Origin: Casp-actino8 sp046082625
GTDB taxonomy: Bacteria; Actinomycetota; Acidimicrobiia; Acidimicrobiales; Ilumatobacteraceae
Assembly: GCA_046082625.1 (NCBI GenBank)
Contig: JBJTYE010000014.1
Coordinates: 1-12,784 of the forward strand
DNA: 12,784 bases
Direction: 5' to 3'
Shown: one piece after another, positions 7,220-12,784 of the stretch
Layout of the letters: each line of letters opens with the position of its first letter
Position numbering within the stretch: position 1 is the first letter of the stretch
Translations under genes and position numbers: made by a program
The notes under the pieces: model-generated
What the model was told of the DNA's origin: nothing
Databases searched by the model: none
Seen by the model: only the letters and a program-made list of their open reading frames with translations

Positions 7220-7903
7220 TCACCGAGCGCGAAACCCGTCCTCGGTCAGTACGGCGTCCCAGACCGAATCGTCGGGGAGACGGAACGCCAGACGCAACGG
7301 TCGACCGGTGTCGTCGATCAGAGCCGGCGAATCGAGGTTCGCGAGCTCGCTCGGACCGATGTCGTCGGCGGACCAACGATGGGAACGATGGGCGACGACC
7401 TCCGGGATCTCGATGGGACCCTGTTCGGTCTCGATGGTGCCGAGCAGAACTCCGCACTGCTCATATCCCGACACGGAGTGCGAACCGCTCCTCATCGCAA
7501 CAGTTGGACCATCGGCGTACCATTCCAGATCACTGGCGACCGGAACGACCCGCCCGTAGGCGCGTCCGAGTCCCTCGGCCGGATCGTCGAGTTCCACGGC
7601 ATAGGTCTCGTTGCCGAGCGTCCACTGATCGAACGGGGCATCGCAGACGAATTCGGCCCAGAAGCTCTCGGCCTTGGCGATCATCGGATCGGCGCGACGG
7701 GTGATGTCGAATTCGGCGACGTGCAGCACGGGACGATTCCGACCCACCAACCCGAAGCAGTACCAGATGCGATGTCGGGGGACCAGCCGATACATCGTCC
7801 ATCCGGCGATCGAAGCGTCGGGTGTCCACCACGAGAACACCCATTCCTCGAACGAGGCCTCCGGATGCATCGATTCGTCGGCCGCGTCGTACTCGTGGGT
7901 CAT
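7220..7903 (-). CDS. Uncharacterised protein, 227 residues
   Basis: I do not recognise this family with confidence. The protein is soluble in appearance, with no signal peptide or membrane segment. It is rich in Trp and acidic residues, and the alternating pattern (WTMYRLVPRHRIWYCFGLVGR, VLHVAEFDI, ETYAVELDD, GVLLGTIETEQGPIEIP, LRLAFRLPDDSVWDAVL) suggests mostly beta strands. A lipocalin-like or AttH/hydroxyneurosporene-synthase-like beta-barrel is conceivable but not shown. A histidine-rich HRSHRW lies near residue 171. The start at ATG 7903 has no clear Shine-Dalgarno; TAACCT lies 8 bases before it, consistent with a leaderless mRNA. An in-frame ATG at 7870 is an alternative start. Codon use matches the neighbours and the frame is open throughout, so I think it is a real gene. 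It converges on hppA and diverges from the SCP2-like gene. Confidence 0.75.
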   Translation of the reverse strand: MTHEYDAADESMHPEASFEEWVFSWWTPDASIAGWTMYRLVPRHRIWYCFGLVGRNRPVLHVAEFDITRRADPMIAKAESFWAEFVCDAPFDQWTLGNETYAVELDDPAEGLGRAYGRVVPVASDLEWYADGPTVAMRSGSHSVSGYEQCGVLLGTIETEQGPIEIPEVVAHRSHRWSADDIGPSELANLDSPALIDDTGRPLRLAFRLPDDSVWDAVLTEDGFRAR

Positions 7904-7959
7904 CGACTGGCAGGTTACGTTTTCGACCGCCGCGGTCGGTCACCTGGCAGACTGGACCC
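7904..7959. promoter_or_regulatory. Divergent promoter region with possible leaderless starts
   Basis: A 56-base gap feeds two outward genes. On the minus strand TAACCT (7912-7917) lies 8 bases before the ATG at 7903. On the plus strand CAGACT (7948-7953) lies 6 bases before the ATG at 7960. Neither start has a good Shine-Dalgarno. The spacing fits transcription starting at or next to the start codon. The plus-strand box is a poor match; no convincing -35 boxes are seen. A 15-base palindrome lies between the two boxes. Confidence 0.4.
7924..7938. repeat. 15-base palindrome between divergent genes
   Basis: CGACCGC and GCGGTCG (7-bp perfect arms, one central C) lie between the two candidate -10 boxes. 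The location suits an operator that controls both genes. In G+C-rich DNA a short G+C palindrome can also be chance. Confidence 0.45.
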
Positions 7960-8364
7960 ATGTCCGAACCAGCGGTGCGCTATCTGAGTCTCGATTGGAT
8001 CGACGCCCTGACGCGTGCGGTGTCGGCGAGCACCGAGATGGCGGCACTGGCTGCGGAACACACCATCGGAGTGACCCAGGTCGTCACGGGTGGACCGGAG
8101 GGTGACGTCATCTATCACCTGCAGATCGGACAGGGTGCAGCATCCTTCGGTCCCGGTCCGGCCGATCCGGAGGACGTTCGGTTCGATCAGGACTGGGAGA
8201 CTGCGGTGGCCGTGGCAACCAACTCGCTGAACGCCCAACAAGCATTCATCACCGGTCGCATCCGGCTCACCGGAGATTCCCAGAAACTCGCCAGCAGCAC
8301 CCCGGTTTTCGCCGCCCTCGACACCATCTTCGGTTCGGTACGCGCCTTCACCCAGTACCGCTGA
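7960..8364 (+). CDS. Small SCP2 sterol-carrier-like domain protein
   Basis: The 134-residue protein looks like a stand-alone SCP2 (sterol carrier protein 2) domain, a fold that binds lipids or other hydrophobic ligands. Seen: YLSLDWIDAL at 8-17, a beta-rich middle (VIYHLQIGQGAASFGPG), the acidic-to-helix switch VRFDQDWETAVAVATNSLNAQQAFITGRIRLTGDSQKL around residues 73-110, in which the GRIRLTGD turn is typical of the family, and a C-terminal helix. The assignment rests on pattern recognition only. Start ATG 7960 is chosen because the domain begins here; the open frame reaches back to 7822 but crosses the divergent promoter and the neighbour's 5' end. There is no good Shine-Dalgarno; see the upstream region. 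Its last 17 bases overlap the 3' end of the convergent MFS gene. Confidence 0.72.
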   Translation: MSEPAVRYLSLDWIDALTRAVSASTEMAALAAEHTIGVTQVVTGGPEGDVIYHLQIGQGAASFGPGPADPEDVRFDQDWETAVAVATNSLNAQQAFITGRIRLTGDSQKLASSTPVFAALDTIFGSVRAFTQYR

Positions 8365-9538
8365 CGCAACCCGTCGCGTCCCTGCGGCCGTAGCGCGGCA
8401 CCGAGATCGTCAGTGCCAGTCCGCACAGCAGTGCACCCACGATGTAGGGCGCGCCCCGATCGACCCCGATGTCGACGTGATCGAAGAGCACACCGGCCAG
8501 TGCCGGACCGGCCACCCGACCGGCGGCGTTCACTCCTTGTTGGAATCCCAAGGCCTCACCGCGACGTTCATCGGGAACGCTCCCGGCGACCAGAGTCGAC
8601 AGATTGGGTGAGACCAGTCCTTGCCCGATGGTGAGCGCCACCAGAGCCGGAACCAACACCACCCAGGACTCGGCCACGGACAAAGCGAAGAATCCGACGA
8701 GGTTCAGCACCAATCCGGCCTGCAGGGAACCAGCGACGCCGAGCGCGCCGTTCGCCGGTCGGATCAGGACGATCTGCGACGCGACCAAGGTCAGACCCAC
8801 GAAGACGAAGACGGCGGCGACACCGGATTCGGTGAGATCGAATCTCTCACCCATCAACAACGAGAACGTGGCTTCGAAACCGCTGAAGGCCGTGACGGCC
8901 ACGAAGCCCACGACGGCCAGATCCCACAGCCGAACGCTGCGAGTCCTCGCCCGCGGGCCAGGGACCGACCGCACGGTTCGAGTTTCGGGAACCCGGAACC
9001 AGGCCACGATGGCATTGATGGTGGCCAGCGTGCCGGCCACCAAGAAGGGCAGATGGGTGCCGCCGAGCGCGGCCAAGCCGCCGAGAGCCGGTCCGATGAC
9101 GAAACCGACACCGAAGGCCGCTCCGATCAGTCCGAGCAACCGTGGCCGTTCCTCCACCGGTGCGATGTCGGTGACCGCGCCCTGCACGACGGCAACACTG
9201 GCCCCCGATGCTCCGTCCAGAATGCGTCCGAGGAACAGGACCCACAATGCTCCGGCTGCGGCAGTGATGAACGAGCCGATCGCCGTGCCGACGAGCGAGA
9301 TCAAGATGACGGGTTTACGACCGATCCGATCCGAGAGCCGGCCGAGCAAGGGCGCGCAGATCAACTGAGCCAAGGAGAACGAGGCGAAGAGAAGCCCCAC
9401 TTCGAATCCACTGGCGCCGAATCGCTCGGCGTAGCGACCGAGGATGGGAACCACGATGCCGAAGCCCACGAGATCGAGAGCGACCGTGCTCCAGAGGGTC
9501 ACGAAGCCCTTGGGCAACGATGTCTTGGGGCGCGGCAC
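8348..9538 (-). CDS. Major facilitator superfamily transporter, TetA/DHA1-like
   Basis: This 396-residue transporter has about 12 hydrophobic segments. Seen: Asp22 in the first helix (STVALDLVGFGIVVPILG), motif A GRLSDRIGRKP (66-76) between helices 2 and 3, Arg105 in helix 4 (motif B), and motif C GAAFGVGFVIGPALGG (139-154) in helix 5, which marks drug/H+ antiporters. The family exports drugs or small metabolites by proton exchange; the substrate cannot be told. I place the start at GTG 9538, 16 bases after the cysS stop; GAGGGA overlaps that stop but is 12 bases away, longer than usual, so a TTG at 9517 is an alternative. The open frame back to 9709 is inside cysS and rejected. Likely co-transcribed with cysS. 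The C-terminus overlaps the convergent SCP2-like gene by 17 bases. Confidence 0.88.
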   Translation of the reverse strand: MPRPKTSLPKGFVTLWSTVALDLVGFGIVVPILGRYAERFGASGFEVGLLFASFSLAQLICAPLLGRLSDRIGRKPVILISLVGTAIGSFITAAAGALWVLFLGRILDGASGASVAVVQGAVTDIAPVEERPRLLGLIGAAFGVGFVIGPALGGLAALGGTHLPFLVAGTLATINAIVAWFRVPETRTVRSVPGPRARTRSVRLWDLAVVGFVAVTAFSGFEATFSLLMGERFDLTESGVAAVFVFVGLTLVASQIVLIRPANGALGVAGSLQAGLVLNLVGFFALSVAESWVVLVPALVALTIGQGLVSPNLSTLVAGSVPDERRGEALGFQQGVNAAGRVAGPALAGVLFDHVDIGVDRGAPYIVGALLCGLALTISVPRYGRRDATGCVSGTG

Positions 9539-9554
9539 GAGAATTCGAATTCCC

Positions 9555-10913
9555 TCAGCGGCGAACCGAGGTACCGGACTTGGTCGTTTCCACGATCCAG
9601 CCCTCGTTCTGCAAGGCGGCTCGCAGAGAGTCCGCGGCGGCGAAATCCTTGGCCGCCCGCGCTGCGTCCAGAGCGGCCGCCCGTTCGGCCACGTCGGCGG
9701 GAATCTCACCGGCGACCTTCAATGCGAGCCCGAAGGCGACGCAGATCTCGTGCGCGGCGGCGGCCAATGGAGCGGCCTCGGGACGTCCGGCATCGAGGGC
9801 CGCATTGGCCTGGCGCACCGTCTCGAAGAGCAGAGCCGTCGCCGAGGGCGTGTCGAGATCCTCGTCCATGTGCGAGCGGAACTTCGACAGCACCACCGGA
9901 TCGCTCGGTGCACCGGCGACCACCGAGGAGGTACGGGCGGCGAAGGCATCCAAACCGGCCAGAGCGTTCACTGCGGCATCGATGTTGTCCTGTCCCACCC
10001 GCACCGGACTTCGGTAGTGAGTCTGCAACAACACCAAGCGATAAGCGCGAGGATCGTAGTGATCCACGAGATCCAGCAGATTGGACACGTTGCCGAGGCT
10101 TTTCGACATCTTCTCGCCCTCTGTGTCGACGACGAACCCGTTGTGCATCCAGTGGCGGGCGAAGTCGCGACCCCAGGCCACGGCCTGAGCCCTTTCGTTC
10201 TCGTGATGGGGGAACTTCAGGTCCATGCCGCCGCAGTGGAGATCGAAACCATCTCCGAGAAGCTCCAGGCTCATGACCACGCACTCGCTGTGCCATCCAG
10301 GACGACCATCACCCCAGGGGGACGGCCAGGACGGCTCACCGGGCTTGGTGAACTTCCAGAGGGCGAAGTCCGCCGGATGGCGTTTGTTGCCGGCCCCGAA
10401 CACGTCGCGTTCCCCACCGCCACTGACCAGATCGTCGATGTTCTGATGGGCGAGCAAGCCGTAATCGGGGACCTGTTCCACGCTCAGGTAGACCCCGTCT
10501 TCGGTGACGTAGGCCTTGTCGGCGGTCACCAGGTTTCCGATCATGTCCACCATCGAGTCCACGAATTCGGTGGCGTGCGGGACGTCGGTCGGACGGGCCA
10601 CGTTGAGCCGCTCCATGGCTTGGAACCAGACCCGCTCGCACTTGTCGGTGATCTCCTGCCACGGCCGGGACTCCCGGTTGGCTCGATCGATGATCTTGTC
10701 GTCGATGTCGGTGATGTTCGACACCAGTCGCACACGCAATCCGGACCATTCCAGGTAGCGGCGCAGGATGTCGTAGACCAGGGTCGCACGGCCGTGACCG
10801 AGATGTGGGGGACCGTACACGGTCGGACCGCAGAGATAGATACCGACTTCACCGGGAGTGCGCAATTCGAGTTCGCGCACGGTCGAGGTCGCGGTGTCGT
10901 GGAGCCGGAACAT
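9555..10913 (-). CDS. cysS: Cysteine--tRNA ligase
   Basis: This class I synthetase charges tRNA-Cys in the cytoplasm. Seen in 452 residues: CGPTVYGPPHLGHGR, with the HIGH motif as HLGH (37-40); TDIDDKIIDRA (68-78); Zn ligands Cys28, Cys211, His236 and Glu240 (E. coli spacing preserved); SECVVMSLELLG; HCGGMDLKFPHHENE (226-240); KMSKS (268-272); and a C-terminal helical anticodon-binding region to the end. The full C-terminal domain and the TDIDDK sequence argue for CysRS rather than the paralogue MshC. The start is ATG 10913. A Shine-Dalgarno is poor, but TAGGCT lies 8 bases before the ATG, which suggests a leaderless transcript. The gene diverges from valS and is followed by the MFS gene 16 bases later. 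Confidence 0.96.
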   Translation of the reverse strand: MFRLHDTATSTVRELELRTPGEVGIYLCGPTVYGPPHLGHGRATLVYDILRRYLEWSGLRVRLVSNITDIDDKIIDRANRESRPWQEITDKCERVWFQAMERLNVARPTDVPHATEFVDSMVDMIGNLVTADKAYVTEDGVYLSVEQVPDYGLLAHQNIDDLVSGGGERDVFGAGNKRHPADFALWKFTKPGEPSWPSPWGDGRPGWHSECVVMSLELLGDGFDLHCGGMDLKFPHHENERAQAVAWGRDFARHWMHNGFVVDTEGEKMSKSLGNVSNLLDLVDHYDPRAYRLVLLQTHYRSPVRVGQDNIDAAVNALAGLDAFAARTSSVVAGAPSDPVVLSKFRSHMDEDLDTPSATALLFETVRQANAALDAGRPEAAPLAAAAHEICVAFGLALKVAGEIPADVAERAAALDAARAAKDFAAADSLRAALQNEGWIVETTKSGTSVRR

Positions 10914-11011
10914 GAACGACGAGCCTACGCCCCCTCGTCTGCGGCCTCTCCCTCACTTCGGTCGTTTGCGAACTTCGTCGACCCCGAGGTTCGATCCTCT
11001 AGCCTTGATTC
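10914..11011. promoter_or_regulatory. Divergent cysS/valS promoter region, possible leaderless starts
   Basis: A 98-base gap. For valS, TAGCCT (11000-11005) fits TAnnnT and lies 6 bases before the GTG; TCGACC (10978-10983) is a moderate -35 at 16 bases. For cysS on the minus strand, TAGGCT (10922-10927) lies 8 bases before the ATG; no -35 is evident. Neither gene has a convincing Shine-Dalgarno. The gap is too short for a T-box leader on either gene. Confidence 0.5.
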
Positions 11012-12784
11012 GTGGCCGAAATTCCGGACAAACCCAGCCTCGACGGCATCGAAGCCCACTGGGACGGAATCTGGCAGCAGGAGAGGACCTACGCCTTCGA
11101 CCGCACGGCCGATCGCTCCTCGGTCTACGCCATCGACACTCCCCCGCCCACGGTGAGCGGTTCGTTGCACATGGGGCACGTGTTCTCCTACACCCACACC
11201 GACACCGTGGCCCGCTATCGGCGCATGACCGGCAAGTCGGTCTTCTATCCCATGGGTTGGGACGACAACGGACTGCCCACCGAGAGGCGGGTGCAGAACT
11301 ACTTCGGCGTGCGGTGCGATCCGACCGTTCCCTACGAGTCCGGATTCGTCCCGCCGTTTCGCGGTGATCCCCCCAAGGATCATCAGCCAGTTCCGGTCTC
11401 CCGGCCGAACTTCATCGAGTTGTGCGAAGAACTCACCCACGAGGACGAAAAGGTCTTCGAGGATCTCTTTCGTCGACTCGGTCTGTCGGTGGACTGGACG
11501 TACCTCTACACCACCATCGAGGACCGGGCTCGGCGCGTGAGCCAGCGAGCGTTCCTGCGCAATCTGCAACGCGGTGAGGCCTATTCACAGGAAGCGCCCA
11601 CACTCTGGGACGTCGACTTCCAGACCGCGGTGGCCCAAGCGGAACTCGAGGACCGGGAACGTCCGGGCGCCTATCACGCCATCGCCTTCGCACGCGCCGA
11701 CGGTGGCGAACCGGTGGTGATCGACACCACCCGTCCGGTCCTCATCGCAGCCTGCGTGGCCCTCGTCGCCCATCCGGACGATCCGCGCTACCAGCCCCTG
11801 TTCGGTTCGACGGTGATCACGCCGTTGTACGGGGTCGAAGTTCCCATCGTCGCCCATCCGTTGGCCCAACCGGACAAAGGCACCGGTATCGCCATGATCT
11901 GCACCTTCGGTGACGTCACCGATGTGATCTGGTGGCGGGAACTGGCGCTCGAGACTCGGGCCATCATCGGCCGCGACGGTCGCATCATCTCGTCGCCCCC
12001 TTCGGGTCTGACGTCGGCCGCCGGAATGGCGGCCTACGCGGCGATCGCCGGACTGAAGATCAACCAGGCGCAGAACGCAGTCGTCGACGCTCTGCGCGAG
12101 AGCGGCGCCCTCCTCGGTGAGCCGCGACCCATCACCCATCCGGTCAAGTTCTACGAAAAGGGCGATCGACCGCTGGAGATTGTCACCAGCCGTCAGTGGT
12201 ACATCCGCAATGGCGGGCGTGACGTCCCCCTGCGCACCCAGCTGTTGGAACGCGGTCGCTCTCTTGCGTGGCATCCCGATCACATGCGACACCGCTATGC
12301 GAACTGGGTCGAGGGTCTGAACGGCGACTGGCTGATCAGCCGTCAACGCTTCTTCGGTGTGCCCGTTCCGGTGTGGTACCCCATCGACTCGAACGGCGAG
12401 ATCGTCCACGACGCCCCGATCGTTCCCGAGGAATCGGCACTACCCATCGATCCCTCGACCGACGTACCACCTGGTTTCGATTCCGGGCAACGGAATCGGC
12501 CCAACGGCTTCGTCGGAGATCCCGATGTCATGGACACCTGGGCCACATCGTCGTTGTCGCCGCAGATCGCCGGACACTGGCGAGACGACGAGGACTTGTT
12601 CGCACGGGTCTTCCCCATGGATCTGCGACCCCAGGGTCACGACATCATCCGCACCTGGCTGTTCAGCACAGTGGTTCGATCCCATTTCGAACACGACTCA
12701 CTGCCCTGGAGCAACACGGCCCTGTCGGGATGGATCCTCGATCCCGATCGCAAGAAGATGTCCAAGTCCAAGGGCAACGTGGTC
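11012..12784 (+). CDS. valS: Valine--tRNA ligase, 3' end beyond the window
   Basis: Reading from GTG 11012 gives 591 codons with no stop, running off the window. The protein is a class I synthetase: DTPPPTVSGSLHMGHVFSYT with HMGH at 53-56 as the HIGH motif; YPMGWDDNGLPTERRVQNYFG (about 84-104); the CP1 editing domain with DTTRPVLIAACVALVAHPDD and HPLAQPDKGTGIAMICTFGD; TSRQWYI; WLISRQRFFGVPVPVW; GDPDVMDTWATSSLSP; RPQGHDIIRTWLF; and KMSKS at 582-586. TWATSSLSP, TSRQWY and the PPPTVSG core fit ValRS rather than IleRS or LeuRS. It is the variant I associate with actinobacteria, with a less conserved TTRP-PELL-type editing segment than the E. coli enzyme. The start is chosen because the N-terminus (AEIPDKPSLDGIEAHWDGIWQQ) is typical and TAGCCT lies just before it. 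The anticodon-binding domain is missing only because the window ends. Confidence 0.95.
   Translation, partial: MAEIPDKPSLDGIEAHWDGIWQQERTYAFDRTADRSSVYAIDTPPPTVSGSLHMGHVFSYTHTDTVARYRRMTGKSVFYPMGWDDNGLPTERRVQNYFGVRCDPTVPYESGFVPPFRGDPPKDHQPVPVSRPNFIELCEELTHEDEKVFEDLFRRLGLSVDWTYLYTTIEDRARRVSQRAFLRNLQRGEAYSQEAPTLWDVDFQTAVAQAELEDRERPGAYHAIAFARADGGEPVVIDTTRPVLIAACVALVAHPDDPRYQPLFGSTVITPLYGVEVPIVAHPLAQPDKGTGIAMICTFGDVTDVIWWRELALETRAIIGRDGRIISSPPSGLTSAAGMAAYAAIAGLKINQAQNAVVDALRESGALLGEPRPITHPVKFYEKGDRPLEIVTSRQWYIRNGGRDVPLRTQLLERGRSLAWHPDHMRHRYANWVEGLNGDWLISRQRFFGVPVPVWYPIDSNGEIVHDAPIVPEESALPIDPSTDVPPGFDSGQRNRPNGFVGDPDVMDTWATSSLSPQIAGHWRDDEDLFARVFPMDLRPQGHDIIRTWLFSTVVRSHFEHDSLPWSNTALSGWILDPDRKKMSKSKGNVV

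Noticed and set aside
9541..9552. Perfect 12-base palindrome GAATTCGAATTC between cysS and the MFS gene
   Set aside because: It lies within a 16-base gap inside a likely operon, where an operator is not expected. It is a tandem of two short self-complementary hexamers and probably chance.
10986..10999. GAGG-TTCGAT-CCTC, which resembles a tRNA T-arm
   Set aside because: No acceptor, D or anticodon arm surrounds it, the loop is one base short, and it overlaps the valS promoter region. It is likely chance.
10914..11011. T-box or other riboswitch controlling cysS or valS
   Set aside because: The 98-base gap shared by two promoters is too short for a T-box leader, and I see no T-box core or specifier loop.
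11585..12409. 274-codon open frame antisense to the 3' part of the window
   Set aside because: The plus strand carries a continuous ValRS frame with HMGH and KMSKS motifs over the same bases; the antisense product has no motif.

Overview
The window looks like a chromosomal, mostly housekeeping stretch from a G+C-rich actinobacterium. The pointers are a three-subunit sdhCAB succinate dehydrogenase with one membrane subunit, a ValRS with the signature PPPTVSGSLHMGHVFSYTHTD-like core seen in actinobacteria, GTG starts, and C/G-rich third codon positions. Acidimicrobiia is my best guess, from overall feel rather than a diagnostic marker. I see no RNA gene, CRISPR array, insertion sequence, phage gene or convincing intrinsic terminator (no G+C hairpin followed by a T run). 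No gap between genes exceeds 300 bases.

Layout. Bases 1-2186, minus strand: an SDR oxidoreductase gene broken by an in-frame TGA, a DedA-family membrane protein, and sdhB. Bases 2183-4892, minus strand: sdhA and sdhC, so the transcript reads sdhC-sdhA-sdhB, then perhaps dedA and SDR. Bases 4893-5112: a 220-base divergent control region with several inverted repeats, including a perfect 9-bp pair. Bases 5113-7203, plus: hppA, a membrane pyrophosphatase. Bases 7220-7903, minus: an unrecognised 227-residue protein. Bases 7904-7959: a short divergent promoter region with a 15-base palindrome. Bases 7960-8364, plus: a small SCP2-like protein. Bases 8348-10913, minus: cysS followed by an MFS transporter. 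Bases 10914-11011: a short divergent promoter region. From 11012 to the end, plus: valS, open at the window edge.

How the genes fit together. SdhCAB links the TCA cycle to the quinone pool. HppA, transcribed away from it, stores pyrophosphate energy as an ion gradient, and its residues suggest a K+-dependent, possibly Na+-pumping enzyme. CysRS and ValRS release PPi (via AMP formation), the substrate of HppA. That is a general metabolic link, not evidence of co-regulation.

I did not find a clear new biological system. The points most worth checking are: the in-frame TGA in the SDR gene; a change in codon usage inside the conserved C-terminal part of sdhA, which may mark recombination or an assembly join; the perfect inverted repeat between sdhC and hppA; and a recurring pattern in which a TAnnnT-like box sits 6-8 bases before the start codon at two divergent gene pairs, suggesting leaderless transcripts.
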